Positions 1-12,821 of a stretch of 64,000 nucleotides of DNA are shown here, one piece after another. A program made the translations under genes and the position numbers. Under the pieces are notes generated by a model that was not told the DNA's origin, did no database searches, and saw only the letters and a program-made list of their open reading frames with translations. This DNA comes from Hyaloscypha bicolor E (lineage: Eukaryota; Ascomycota; Leotiomycetes; Helotiales; Hyaloscyphaceae). Position 1 is the stretch's first letter. Every line of letters begins with the position of its first letter. The DNA is taken from assembly GCF_002865645.1 (NCBI RefSeq), contig NW_020194552.1, forward strand, positions 620,001 through 684,000. The letters run 5' to 3'.

Positions 1-72
1 CTTCTAATTCATCTTCAACGTTCTTATGATCCAGTCTCTGCCGCACTTTCCTTTACTCTTTTGTTTCCCATC

Positions 73-3000
73 ATGGATGCAATATCGGCCCTCAACATAG
101 CCCAGAGCGTCGCGCAGTTCGTCGAATTTGGCTGCTGCATTATCTCGAACACAACGCAAATCTACAAATCTATTCATGGAGCCACTGCATCACAAATCGA
201 GACAACTTTCGCTGCCAGACGGCTCCTCGAATTGAGCGAGAGAATGCAATCCTCTCTGCGCGAACAAACTCCTCCCGAACAGCCTTCCCCCCCTCCTAGC
301 GAACCCCATCCACCTGAACCACCTACCCTCGATGACTCTACTCTAGCCAGCGAGGTGGAGTCAGGTAAATGGGAAATATACGAGAGACTAAAAGATGAAT
401 ACGATATCGAGTCGGCAACATTTCCAGTCAGAAAGGCAGACTTCGAAAGACAGATGAGAACATATGCTAGAGCTAAGGAATCTCATGAGACACTCTGCGA
501 GATCTGCCGCAAATGCATAGTACTATCCAATGACTTGCTCGTCAAGTTGAAAGAGCTGAGTGTTCAAGGACCGAAGCATCGGAAATTTAAGAGTCTTCTA
601 TTGGCTCTGCGGAGTGTTTGGTCTAGTGAAGCAATAGGGGATTTCCAGAAGCGAATAGAGGCACATCGACGGGAGCTCAGCGATCATTTATTGGCTGCCA
701 CGTGGTGAGTGCCTATTCTATAATCACTATGCGACCGAGTTCTTTTATGCATTGTTTTGTGCTGACCAAATCCCCGGAGCACAGTGAAAAGCTACAGCTT
801 CTCTCAATTGACAAAAAGGCAATCCACGACAACGACAGGTTCGAGTCGCTCGATGCAGGCCAGCGACACAACATTGACAACATTACAACTATTCTTAGCA
901 TTGTCGTCAAGGAATCGCACGACAAACTCAAAAGCGAACTGGTGGCGCGACTTGAGAATATGCAGAAAGAAAGGCTTGCTGAAGAGGAGAAGAAGTACGT
1001 TGAACAACAACGTCAACTTGACGAGACCGCCGATCTTGCTGTGTTGGATCATCTCAATTTCGCCTTGAAGAACGCTCGTCGAGAGGAAATTCACGACGCA
1101 CATAGGACCACATTCTCTTGGATATTCAAAGATCCCGAGATCGTGAGGGCACCCGGGGATGTCGCAGAGAACACCCGGCCGTGGAACAATTTTGTTGAAT
1201 GGTTGAAACGCGGCAAAGATATATATTGGATCAATGGCAAAGCAGGTTCTGGGAAGTCGACTTTGATGAGATATATCGTTGAAAACGCGGAGACCTTTGA
1301 GCATCTTCGAGAATGGGCAGAGCCTGCTGAATTGCGCGTAGCGAGCTTTTATTTTTGGCACAGTGGTCTGCCGGAGCAATGCTCACAATCTGGATTATTT
1401 CGATCACTCTTATACGAGATCTTGTGCAAGAGACCTGACCTGGTGCGCCACGTCTTTCGAGATGAATGGGAGGCTTCTCGTTCTACAAAGTCCAAAGTGG
1501 AGCAGATGAGAATGCTAGAGCGAGTTCGTTCCTTCAGAAGACTGAAAATGGCCTTTGCATATCTTGTAAGCCTTGCTTCCGATGAGCTCAAACTTTGTTT
1601 CTTTATAGATGGACTCGACGAGTACGAAGGCCAGGGCTCTGAGGGTCCAGAGACTATTATCAATGTTTTCAAGAGCATTCCAATATCTCCCAATCTGAAG
1701 ATCTGTCTGTCGAGTCGCCCATGGGTAGCTTTTGAGAACGCTTTCAACAAAGGGCCAAATCTGAGATTGCAGGATCTGACGTACAGAGATATCCGTGTTT
1801 ATGTCCGCGACAGGCTCGAGAGTGACCGCCGGATGCTTCAACTATCCGAGGCCTACCCTGCTCAAAAGGAATACTTCGTCAGAGAAATTCTATCCAAAGC
1901 AAACGGCGTTTTCCTATGGGTATCTCTCGTAATAACGTCCTTGCTCACTGGATTAACAAACCGGGATGATATTTCGGATCTTCAAAACAGACTGAAACGC
2001 ATTCCACCTGATTTGGAAGAGTTTTATGGATACATGTTGAAAGGAATTAGCAAAGACTATATTGAAAAGGCTTCTCGAATTTTCCAAATCTACAACTCCG
2101 CATCAGATGTCGACGTGCGACCTACTGTATTAGAACTCGACCTTGCTGTGACGGCTACATATGCAGACTCAATGACATCTGAGAGAAAGGTCATGAGTGA
2201 AGAAAATATCCAGAAAAGATGTGATCGGATGATCACGCAGTTGAAAGTAGCTTGCGGAGGCCTGCTCGAGGCACATGACCACCTGGATTCCCATTGGGAA
2301 GCTAAAGAGGATAGCCAGGACCATTTCGCGCGGCCAGCACCTACTCCCGCGAGCACCGACGCTGAGGAGGAAATGAATGAAACCCATACTCATAAGATCA
2401 AAGCCGATGCCAAAGTGTCGTATCTACATCGAACCGTTAGCGACTTTTTGAAGAAGGATTCCACTAGAGCCTATCTCGAATCCAACACATCCAAATCAGA
2501 CTCTTTCGATCCCAACTTGTCCCTCCTGATGTCTTACTTGATCAATCTCAAACAATCTATCTGCTCATTCTACATCGGCGTGTATCAAGAATCGAGCTTG
2601 GACTTCCGAGTGTGGCGAGTCACCAACGACTTCTGCCACATTGCGCAGAAGGTTGACAGCAGCAAGGGTGCTTTTGTTCTTGCACTACTAAACGAGTTTA
2701 ACGTCGTGGCTCCGCATTGGTGGCAAAGAAAAACAATGCTTCACGAATCCAAGTTTCGAGATCGGGATGCTCCTTCAAAATCCAAACAATGGCTGGACGG
2801 AATATTTTTGGTTGCGATACGGTTCGGTCTTTGCTCCTTTGTTCAGGACTACCTTCAGACATATCCCATACCTCTAGGTCTACCTGGGTATACGATATTG
2901 ATGTACGCCCTCGGTCTATCTCTTGAAGAACCTGAACCGTTCGTTCTCCTCAAGCAACCAGCTTGCCCCCCCATTGTCGAAATCCTCCTCCAACGTCGCC

Positions 3001-3569
3001 AATGGCCAAACAAAGTTGTGAAGAACGGCTGCCACACGGTGTGGCAGTATTACCTCAAAGCCTATCGAACCGAAAGTGCCAATGTGGTCAACAGCGACAA
3101 ACATTACGAGAGATGGGCTCTCATTATCAAAAGTATGCTGGAGCACGATGCAGACATTACGGATACCGTCATGGAAGTTGACCCTCCCGTTTTACCTCCA
3201 TGGATCTTTGAAACCATCCAAGATTCCGACAATCCTGCGACCAAAAGGCATTCCCTTGAAGCCCTGATCAATGACTTGGCAGCGAAAACACCCCCAGATA
3301 CTGCGGCTCTCCTCCGAGATGCCTATCAGAGACGAAAGCATCTCTCAGCACCGGGGGGAACACCTAGCCCCGCGGGCTCATCGTCCCCGAGGAAGCGCCC
3401 CCACGAGACCTGCAGAGAAAGCATAACCCCCACCAAGGCAGTCCGCCTCAAAATTGATGACGACGGCCGCGATGAGTCTTCGATCAGGTCCACCTCAAGA
3501 TTACGAGAACGTCTGGGGGAGATCAAAGGTGCTTCTCCTGGAAAGCGAACGAGATTTGATTTGATTTGA
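73..3569 (+). CDS. NACHT-domain NLR/STAND-like protein
   Basis: Two exons, 73-704 and 785-3569, joined by an intron with donor GTGAGT and acceptor CACAG. The join keeps frame and gives about 1138 residues. The first ATG in frame is at 73. Residues 1-210 form an N-terminal helical domain of the type seen on fungal STAND proteins, followed by a charged, coiled-coil-like stretch rich in Glu, Lys and Gln. The NACHT nucleotide-binding site begins near residue 362 with the Walker A motif GKAGSGKST. Walker B (FFIDGLDEYEG) lies near residue 487. A motif HRTVSDFL near residue 760 recurs in the C-terminal half of this fungal group (DUF7791 type). The tail is basic with SPRKRP, possibly nuclear-localising. 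Such proteins are linked by family to non-self recognition and programmed cell death; that role here is inference. No ankyrin or WD repeats are visible at the C terminus. Confidence 0.88.
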
Positions 3570-4625
3570 GGTGATCTTCTCTCCCCAGCGGTCAAGAGAA
3601 ACTTACCGGAGTTGAAGGTCGGTTAATAAGCCACTTGAGGATGACGCTGCTTTTGGAGCCTACTAGCAATTTGCTCGGTTCGAGATAAGATCATCGTGGA
3701 ATCAAAAAGTGAACTAGTGAATGTCCTTGGGGCGAGTAATATGTACGTGGGATGATGGATACAGAGGCTACGCCGGTGGCGGATGCCAATCGCCATCGGG
3801 CTGAAGGCTTTGAGATTTAGCGCGTTGATGATATTCCGAGCTGGAGAAATGCTACGCATTAGTACCGCATAGGCTTCTTTCAGCTGGTAGAGTGTCTTGC
3901 TCCTGCCAGGTATCATATGCCTGGATGCACTATGCTGTAACGATGATTTGTTTCACTGGGAAGCCGGGAGCTCTCTTTCACTGTTACAAACCCCACACGG
4001 CATCATCTACGGCTTCGGTTGCTTTTCGGGATTCGACCAGTAATCAAACAAGCGGAAGGCGATGACTTTCGCCAAATTTTCCTTGATTGTTTTATATCTG
4101 CCGAAGGTACAGAGGGCAAATCCATGATTATTCTAAAATATATTTAAATCGATCGAACAGCTATCGGCCGTCCGTCCGGGTGTGCTCTGCTCGGTCCTGC
4201 GGACATTAGTCTGTGTTTTCAGGCCGTTTTCAAGCGAATTTCAGGCCCCACGACCCAGCCTTTAGGCTCGAAACATCTCAAGTTATTGCGATTACTTCAC
4301 AATCTTGAGAGAACAAGGAATAATTAGAATTCAAGAATTTCGTGAGATGAAATTTTTAAACGTAAGGAACGTTCCTATTAGAAGATTTTTAAAAGTTTAT
4401 AACATTTTGGAATTTATTTAGGTATAAAATACGCTAAAACCACGGACTTATGTCGGTGGGAACGTAGATGGCGTTACCCCACAGTGAACCCCACACACCA
4501 GGAAATTAGTGGACTGGCACTACTTTCAGACGACACCTCGCCTCAAAATATAACCTCAACCTCCTTCACTTCAACCTTCAACATCATCTTCCTAACGCAC
4601 TTCTTACAACTTTTTACATATCACA
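3570..4625. other. intergenic region, no gene seen
   Basis: About 1 kb between the NACHT gene and PEX11C. No convincing coding frame, tRNA or repeat is visible. The part around 4100-4440 is AT-rich. The last 150 bases before 4626 are C- and T-rich, typical of a fungal promoter and 5' leader for the downstream gene. Confidence 0.5.
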
Positions 4626-5429
4626 ATGGCGTCCGACAAAGCAACCCAACTCCCATTTTCGGCCCCCACACTCTTCACCTCTGCAACAGACGCGCGCATC
4701 ACCCGCCTCAGCCGCGTCCTCTCCACCTCCGGCGGCGTCGATGCAACACTCACGCTGGTAGGCTACGGCCTCTTCTTCGTCTCCTCGCAAATTACAGCCC
4801 TCGACAAGCTGCAAATGACATCCCTGCTCCACCCCGGCGGCTCCAAAAATGGTTCTACCAGTCTCGTCAAGCTTGAAGAGCTAGGCGCAAGCGCCAAGAC
4901 ACTGGCGGGGATGTGCTCTGATTTCCGGACCTTCACAAGACTTTGGGGATTTCTAGGGGTCTACGCGATGGCGAAGAAGAATTATGTTAAACCGGAGACA
5001 GATGTGGTGTTGAGGGCTGTCAGTTACGGACAGACGTTGTCGCTAGGCGCGTATTATGTTTATGAGAATGGGTATTATCTTGCTGGGAAGGGTGTCTTGA
5101 GGGGCTGGACACCGGAGAAGATTAAACGGTGGGCGAAGACGAGCCTGAGGATGTTTTTGGCGTATGTTTTGTTGGAGTTTGTGAGGTTGTACCGCGCGAG
5201 GCAGTTGAGGGAGCTGAGGAAGGTGAAGGCTGTTGATGAGAAGGATATGGTGGAGTTTAAGAGGGAGGAGAAGACGTGGCTGAGAGGGGCGATTATGAAT
5301 ACTGCCTATGCCCCGCTTGGTGTGCATTGGGCGAGTGAGAATCCAGCGTTGAGTGATGGTGTTGTTGGGGCGCTGATGTCGGTGGTGGGGTTGATTAAAA
5401 TTAGAGCTGCTTGGGCGCTGGCTGCGTAG
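4626..5429 (+). CDS. peroxisomal biogenesis factor 11 family (PEX11C-like)
   Basis: A single uninterrupted frame of 267 residues starting at an ATG preceded by CACA, a good fungal start context. The protein resembles the fungal PEX11C branch: an N-terminal amphipathic region, a central FLGVYAMAKKNY segment, a long helix rich in Arg and Lys around residues 180-215, and a small hydrophobic C-terminal helix ending in WALAA. PEX11 proteins sit in the peroxisomal membrane and drive its elongation before division. The frame is intact with normal codon use and no sign of RIP. It is probably a conserved housekeeping gene marking the edge of the accessory region. Confidence 0.85.
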   Translation: MASDKATQLPFSAPTLFTSATDARITRLSRVLSTSGGVDATLTLVGYGLFFVSSQITALDKLQMTSLLHPGGSKNGSTSLVKLEELGASAKTLAGMCSDFRTFTRLWGFLGVYAMAKKNYVKPETDVVLRAVSYGQTLSLGAYYVYENGYYLAGKGVLRGWTPEKIKRWAKTSLRMFLAYVLLEFVRLYRARQLRELRKVKAVDEKDMVEFKREEKTWLRGAIMNTAYAPLGVHWASENPALSDGVVGALMSVVGLIKIRAAWALAA

Positions 5430-6010
5430 ATGAGAACTCTGAGAACGGGAAACGAAGTTGCTGTAAGATTAAGAAGGTATGAACTTTACAGGTTTATATA
5501 GCTTTGTGCAATTTGGAATAGGCATCCTCTTCGTAAAATTATTCATTGAGTGATCTCGCCTAAACTCGGACTCCCCCCCACCTTCCCCCGCGCCATCGCT
5601 CTGTATTTTATTTATCTTCTATGAATAAACTCAATTTCAGCATTTATCATTACGATCTTCTACTCTCAATCAATTCAGCACAAGATCAAACGCAGCCACG
5701 TGACCAGCCACTGGGCTATACCCTCCAAGTGGGCAAGCCTTACTATTTATTTGGTCGTACAATAGGTTATAATAGTTAAATAATTATTATTTACGTAGTA
5801 GTTAAAAAATGATTTTAGGCGGTTAGGTAGTCTGGGCATTTAGGTAGTAAATGCTTCAATCTCCTTTCCTCCAAAACCTTCATACTCAACTATCTCTCGC
5901 TCCATTTTTTCCCTCCCCTTTAATACGGTTCTCTGGGTAGTAGGCTCCTCCCAGCTTCTTCTCCTTCCTCTCTTGAATTGATCGTTGTCGCCGTCGTCTT
6001 CTTTAGCAGA
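5430..6010. other. intergenic region between convergent genes
   Basis: About 580 bases holding the 3' ends of PEX11C and of the minus-strand ABC transporter. It is AT-rich around 5740-5860. No gene, RNA or repeat is recognised. Confidence 0.45.
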
Positions 6011-9000
6011 TCAAGTCGATATACGGCGTCGCCAATTAACATCAAGCTCTTCCTCCTCCTCCTCCTCCACCACCTCCTCCAACAGCGATGGGCCATATAT
6101 TGAGAGCCGCTTCGATATAGGGGAAGAGTAATCCTCCACCCTGTCAATTCTCTCGATCTTCCCCTTGGACAGCAGGACAAACATATCCTGCCCCGCCCGC
6201 ACGTTCTCAGTCAAGCCACTCAACCTGTGTGTAATGGCAATGATGGTGTGTCCTTTTTCCGTGAACTCTTGATCTATGATACTACGCATGGCAGCTTCGG
6301 TTTCTGGGTCGAGTGATGAAGTAGCCTCATCGAGTAGAAGAATCGGCATAATCTTTGCACGATTCAGTTGAGCTTTCGCTAAGCTCGAAGCACCATTCAA
6401 AACCTGAAGTTGGAGAATGGCTCGAGCCAGTGTGATCATTTGCTCTTGGCCTACAGACATCTGCGGCAAAGAAGCGACCGAGCTGTTCAGGATCTGGCGG
6501 GTTTTCGAAGTCGAAGGTGCAGAAACTCCCGAATTGAAGTGTGACCATAGGCGTATTCTCTGAGGAGCTGCGATGATGGTCTCATCTGGGAGGGAAGCGG
6601 TGGGCTAGGCAGTGGCCAGGTCAGTACGTATATTTACACCCAAATGCCGACGAAAAATGCGAACAGTGTCTCCTTACATCAAGATTAAAGCGAAGACTGG
6701 CCTGAGCCAGCACGAATGGATCCTGGGCGACTGTTATGAAACATCTTTGTCGAATCAAAGATCGTGGGACAAGACTAAGATCGATCCCGTCTACTTTGAT
6801 AACTCCCGATTTCACGTCTAAAAGACGCAGAAGTGTGAGTAGTAGAGTGCTCTTCCCGCTGTGAAGCCACCCAACCATGTTAGCAAAAGTCAAGGGGATT
6901 TAGAGTATACAAACTACCTACCTGCCTGTACGGCCACACACGATTGATTGTTGGCCAGCCGAGATTTTTAGGTTGACATTCTGTAAAGCTATTGCATCTG
7001 GACTGAGTAGAGAAGTCAGTTTTGGAAGTGATCCTGCCGTGATACATGGCCTTACTTGTATGCTACCGTAACATCATCGAACTCGACGACTCCGGATGAT
7101 GGCCAAGCCTCGACAGGTGTGTAGCTTTCGCAAGGTTTGTCTTCTGTCGGTGTATTGGCCTCTAGATTCTTCAAACGAGATCTGAAGAGAAGGTCAGCAT
7201 CTAGTCTCGCAAGCTGATGCTCCAAGCAAACTGGAAAAGGGGCAAAGGAGAAACAGAAGAGAGTATGAAGGTAGAGAAAAAAGGGATAAAGTACATAGCG
7301 CCCAAAGATATCTCCAGGTTTGTCCATGATGTTACCAGTCCGAGGAGGGTCGTGTTTGCAACCAAAACAATATTCAATGCCATGCCAATTTGTCCGGCGG
7401 TCGTCGTATCACTCATCAGAACAGCAAGAGTGATGAGACCTGTTGCTATAGCGGCAACCACTAGATCGAGAACAATACCCAGCCACTGTTGGAGGCAAAG
7501 CAGAATATATGACGGCTGCTGAGATATGTCCAGTGATTTAATATTTGCATCCTCGACTGCTTTCTCCCACCCGAAGGCCCGGATCGTCGTGATGCCTTCA
7601 ACCTTTGCTGTGGTCAGCCACGACACAGCCAAATCTCTGGAAGGGCCATACTGATTCCAAAAAGCTTGAGTATACTGCCGACTGTGACTCGAGATCGAGT
7701 AATCGCAACTGCCGCGATGTTCGCAGGTATATCCTCTGCACAAAATATACAACCGCCACGCAGAGTGGAAATGTCAATGACAGTAGCTTCTGTGCACTGA
7801 ACAGTAAGGCAGCTTGCACGAGCAGCTTAAAAATCTCTGTAATCATGAGTAAGAAGGCTTCGGCAAGCTCAAGCAAAACTTACGGTTCGAGATGGACAAA
7901 ATGGCCGGTGGCAGTTGTCTGTCGACTAGTTGAATATCTTGGCTGAAACTACAGTAGATCAGCATGTGCCATGTATCACAAGTGGGTCACACTAACCGAT
8001 TGAGTATCATTCCTGTGTCAGTGATCGAGAAATAGGACAGTGAGGCCCTATCATTCATCAGTACTATTCAGTGACGGACAAGTAGTGTATGCGCACCCCA
8101 TAATAGTTGAAAGAAGGCGGCGGTGTAGTTCAGCTCCTGACTCAGGTGCAATAAGGATATACGTTGACCTTATCCCAGTTTAGCAGAGTCATACTTACTC
8201 AAGCGTCAGAGTTGCACTCACCACATAGAGCCGTTGGTGGAAGTCCATGCCATGAGAGATAAGATGAGATAGCCCCCGACGTAAAACATCATTTGGGACG
8301 CTAGCGCCTCAGTCCATTTTTGAAGCCAATACTGGGGAAATGTCACGAAGAATGAGTATGACGACGTGCAAGCGAGAAGGATAAGGAGGTTGCGCAAGCC
8401 CGCGGATTGAAGGTAATAGCCTGTCAGATAATCAAGGTTAGTAAAACATCCCATGAGTTTGCGTCACCGCGTTACCATAGAGTGAGATATCCCCCGTTGC
8501 CCGACTGAGATCGGAGACGGCCTCGGCCACGTCCAGTCTCTTACTCTGTACAGCCTCATTCACCGGATGCTTTTCTTCAGCACTGTTGTTATCGGTCTCA
8601 GCAACATGGACTTTCAGGATGTTCTCAGGTTTTTCTTTCAAGTCAGCCCATGTTCCTTGGTATTTGATTGAAGCATCTCCGAGTACAACAAGCCAGTCTG
8701 CCAAGGAGAAGTGCGTAGCTGTGAAGTATGAGCATTCGTATCACTTGTCGTAATGATACCTTGGACATACCAGAGTTGGTTATGAGAAAGACTGTTGTTC
8801 GCATTTGTCTAAAGAGACCCCCTGGACTGAGAAGGTTGTTGACGATACAACTTTCTGTTTTGCCATCAAGGGCGCTGAAACTATCATCCAAAAGCACGAT
8901 CTCGCAACGGGCATATACGGCGCGGGCGAGAGCCTGTAGTCTTGTCAGTAAGCAAGCTCCAAATTCTCGGGTGGTGCGGAGAGGGATTGCCTGAACATAC

Positions 9001-11663
9001 TACGCGTTGCCTTTGCCTACCAGAAAGGTTTAGCCCCCGACTTCCTATCATGGTGTGGTCTCCATTGGGCAGCGCTGAAAGGTCATCGTCGAGGCAGCAT
9101 AGTCGGACAACTTGGTCGTACCAGCGTTGATCTTCCGGCGAGAAACCACAGATGGCCTCCTTGAGAGTTCCACTTGACAGCCAAGGTACCTGTTCACAGT
9201 AACCTATACGCTTCGAAGACACCGATATTGTTCCGCCAGCCGTAGGAATTTCACCCATGATTGCTCTCGCCAATGTTGTTTTGCCGCTCCCAACCGGTCC
9301 GGAGAAAATAACAATTGATCCCCTGTCAATAACAAGATTGATATCACTGAGAATAGGGGGCGTTGATGAAGTGTTCTGAATGGCCACATCCGCCATGCAA
9401 ATGGCTGGCGAAATCCTTTTGGCATCGTTGTCCACCCTCTTCAATATCAGTCGTTGATCACATCGGGGCGGCTGTAGGAGATACTGCTGGATTCGGTCAA
9501 AAGCTGCCAGTGAGCCCATTGCTTGTGGTACAATCGACATGATCATGTTGGCAGGGTGCGTCACCAATCCGAGCAGTGCGGTAGTTGTGAATGCGGTCTC
9601 GGTGTTAAGTTTGACCCCGTCCCAATGTGCCAAAACGACGAAGAGCACAAATGTAATAATTGGAGAAAAGATGCCAAGAGCATTTGCTACAAGAGTAAGC
9701 CAACGCGTGAGGCGCAAGGATCGCACAGATAACATACCACTTGCATTATGTTGAACTAGCTAAAGCAATATAGCTAGGGTCACGTGCTTGCAATGTAAAC
9801 CAAGTAAACGATACTGAATTAACTACTGTTCTATAGTGGTAAGTAGCCCGTATATATAGCCCTGAACCCCCTAAGTCACATGTACTAAATCCCTATGCCA
9901 GCTGAACCGATTACAGCTATACAGGGTATTCCAGCCGTACAGGGTATTCCAGCTATACAGGGTATTCCAGCTGGACAGGGTATTAAGCTAGTGCACAGCC
10001 CCATGGCGTTCGGTTCCAGGGCTTACTAAGCCTATTAGGGGCCTCAGGCCCCTAATTTCAACACATTATAAGCGACCATCATCCACCGCACCTTCCTGGC
10101 CATATCCAGCTCTTGAAGCCTCAGAGAATGAACCAAAGATTCCGTATATATTGTTACCCCTAACATCTTCAAGCTTTTCATTGAGGCAAGCATTGATGTG
10201 TTCATAGCAAGGCGTTTTTGCGTAGCCACGTTCCAGTTTCTTTGCTTATTCTGTAAGTTCCTCGCCAGGTACTGACTCATTCGTGAGCAGACTTTGATGG
10301 TTATCAGTAATTTGTTGAACGAACGGCGGATGACAACTCACAGAAGATGATCACAAGCGGAACCGGACAAATCCAACCGACCTCCCTAGCCAACATCAGT
10401 GTGCCCAATACGACCTCGATGACCTGCGCCCATGTTTCATGGAACATCTGCGCACTGTTGCCCACGCTCTCTGCATCGGTGCTTATGAGAGTCACGGCTC
10501 TTCCATCGTCGTAGCTGCCAGACTGCTGGCCCAAAGACTTGCAGTTGATAAGACCGACAACCGCGCCCCTGATCATGACTTTGAGCCGGTTCAGGCGGTG
10601 CTGATACAAGGCCTTGGAGGTCTGGTGTACCACTTAGTTCCCAAACGCACACAAGTCTGGAGAACTTACCGCTAAGCCAACATAGACAACAATGGCCATC
10701 AGGATCACCTTGTAGCCCAAATCCCAATCTCAATCTGATGACTTGCTCATGTGGCAAATGGCTGTGCTAATAAGCACCGGCTGAGCATAGCGAAAAGCAA
10801 TGAGAAATAGCCGTGGCAAAATTGGTGCGAGAAAATGCGAGAGCATGCTTTTGACCAAGGCTTCTGGCAATGTTATCTTCCTCTCCGGCTTAGCTGAACA
10901 AGAGTCTGTCAGTGGTGGCATGGTACCCAGAAGAATGACGGGGATTACCTCTCTGATCCCAAGCTTTCAGCGCCCGATGCCGCAGCAGCTTTGAAGAAAG
11001 CTTGTGGTCAATCGGTGGAAGGCTGCCTCCAGTGAGGATATCTCGGCTTCCTTTAGCCAGAATCGAATTGATCCACCAAAAGAAAGTCCTGCTCAAGACT
11101 CCAGCCAGCTGTTCTGGGGGCCATTGGCCATATTGACGTCGCAATATCCCCCCCTTTTCTCGGCTTTCGACCACCAGAATCAGAAATTTGATGCAAAGTT
11201 TGGCTATCACGCCTAAGGCAGCCGGGAAGGTCACATCTTGATACGCGGTTGTTCCCAGCTCAGCAGCGTCGCACGCCAGAGATGTGAGCAGGTAGACGAC
11301 TGCAAGATCTGATGGTTTGATAGACCGTGTGTGCTCCAGGAACAGCAATGGGCATAGACCTATATAAGATATGAAGGAGGTGAGGACAGATAAAAAATCA
11401 ATGTCAACTTGGGAGGTGGGCAATAGTGCTGTGATCAACACGATCGATTGTACCACTAGCAGTGCAAAGGCAATCGCCTATGCCAAGGTCAGTTTTCAAG
11501 TAAACAATACTGCCTTTTATGCACTACGTACTATTTTGATATCGCGGCGGTACTCTGGAACGACCTTGACTGTTTCTGTGTGTAGCTTTGATAAACGAAA
11601 CGGGAGCAGCAACAGAAATAAGGCGGAGACTGCAGTGGAAAGGAGTTGAAGCTTGAGGTACAT
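6011..11663 (-). pseudogene. ABCC-type (MRP-like) ABC transporter, disrupted by a solo LTR and a probable stop
   Basis: A multi-exon minus-strand gene with the full ABCC layout: TMD0 (11660-10900), first membrane domain (10900-9480), first nucleotide domain with Walker A GPVGSGKTT (about 9290), linker, second membrane domain (8450-7200), and second nucleotide domain with Walker A GRTGSGKST split by an intron (about 6860-6960), signature SVGQ and Walker B LLLDEATSSLD (about 6320). The first visible Met is at 11663; an upstream exon is possible. Introns checked by hand restore the expected frame at several sites. Two lesions affect the first membrane domain. A 315-bp solo LTR (9749-10063) sits inside an exon; removing it with one target-duplication copy rejoins the frame exactly. 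A TGA at 10732-10730 follows KSSD, and the homologous frame continues after it. The first signature motif reads LSGRQ instead of LSGGQ. Such pumps often export fungal peptides and toxins. This copy is probably non-functional. Confidence 0.85.
9749..10063. mobile_element. solo LTR, copy 1 (315 bp), inside the ABC transporter
   Basis: Begins TGTTGAACTAGC and ends TTTCAACA, so it has TG...CA ends with a 7-bp terminal inverted repeat. It is flanked by the 5-bp target duplication CATTA (9744-9748 and 10064-10068). It contains four tandem units of about 16 bp built on ACAGGGTATTC, a TATA-like CCGTATATATAG and a palindrome around GGGGCCTCAGGCCCC. A near-identical copy lies at 52787-53100. The ends and 5-bp duplication fit a solo LTR of Ty1/copia type; a short non-autonomous element (TRIM or MITE) is the alternative. 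Relative to copy 2 it shows several A-for-G and T-for-C differences, consistent with mild RIP. Confidence 0.85.
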
Positions 11664-12821
11664 GATGAGCTTAGTATGAAGCCACGCCGATGTTTTGATG
11701 AGAAGTGAACGACCTCATGAGTTAATTGGTTTCGTGCTTTTATCTACTTGGTTGAAATAACACGTACAGACCGAGACCAAAAGACACTGGAATTTTGTCG
11801 TCAGCAAGCTCTACTACTCAAGGAAGGATAATAAGACGTGATTAGGGGATGTGGGGCGCGCAACCTGTAGCATACCAGATTTGGCCAATCGTCGCTTCAC
11901 ATAGGGGGGCACGTTTCTTACTTCAAGGAAACATACAACTTCGTCCGAAGAACATGGGCCTCAATGACAGCAGGGGCTACGCACCAATGAACATCTAACC
12001 GATACCTCACGAGGATACACGGCACCCCATTCTACGTTTCAGGGGTATTCTTCGGTGGCGGCCTGAATTGACAGGGATCCACATCTGCCGCGTGCAACAC
12101 AATCACTCATTCTCTCGACCCTGTTGGAAATAGGTGCATAAGGCTGGCGATAGCAATTTAGCTGTTCAGCTAAACAGAGGGTTTAAGGGGTTTCAGTGGC
12201 AATAGTGGCGATTTGGGTGTCTATAAGTATAGGCTTTAGATCACTGTAAAATAGAAAGCCGTCCGAGAACCATTGCCCCTGACCTTTTGCTCTGCATTCT
12301 CGGCAGACCCTTCCTGTTGTTGTCGCAACGTGACCCGACAGCCTGGTGTTAGGTACGATCAATCTAAATAAGAGCTGCGCCGCCTATGCGAGCGCTCAGG
12401 GAAGTTGACAATGCATGATGACTACCAGGGGGCCGAGACAAGAAAGTCTGCATGCATCGATGACTTACACAAGACCGAGGTAAGCCTCGGAAAGCAAGGA
12501 TTTTTACATAACTTCAGGAAACATAGTGGGACAGGATAGTGGGGACTAACTTGCGTGATTCGGACGCTCCGCCGTAACAAGACTCTAGAGTATACCTTTC
12601 TCTTGGGATAAATAATTACACCCTTGAGGGTCTATCGCAACGTCGCTTACCATATAAAAATCCTTGTGTGTGTAGAACCGCAGGGGCGGACTTATTTAGC
12701 CAAGGAGAGAGGCATACTTCGGAACTCCCAGCTAATATGTGCTCTGCGATCCGGCGTTTTGGATCATAGCTATGCAGAAACGCGGCGCCTTGATGAAATG
12801 GGTTGCTTGGTAAATACGGAA
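11664..12821. other. intergenic region between ABC transporter and bZIP gene
   Basis: About 1.15 kb of moderate GC content between divergently transcribed genes, so it must hold both promoters. No intact frame, RNA gene or clear repeat is recognised. Confidence 0.45.

Noticed and set aside
2090..2393. Antisense open frames within the NACHT gene
   Set aside because: They overlap a strongly supported coding exon and have no domain or start context of their own.
9749..10063. Twintron or mobile intron in the ABC transporter
   Set aside because: TG...CA ends, a 5-bp target duplication and a second copy in an unrelated site identify an LTR-type insertion. No GT-AG boundaries coincide with the ends.
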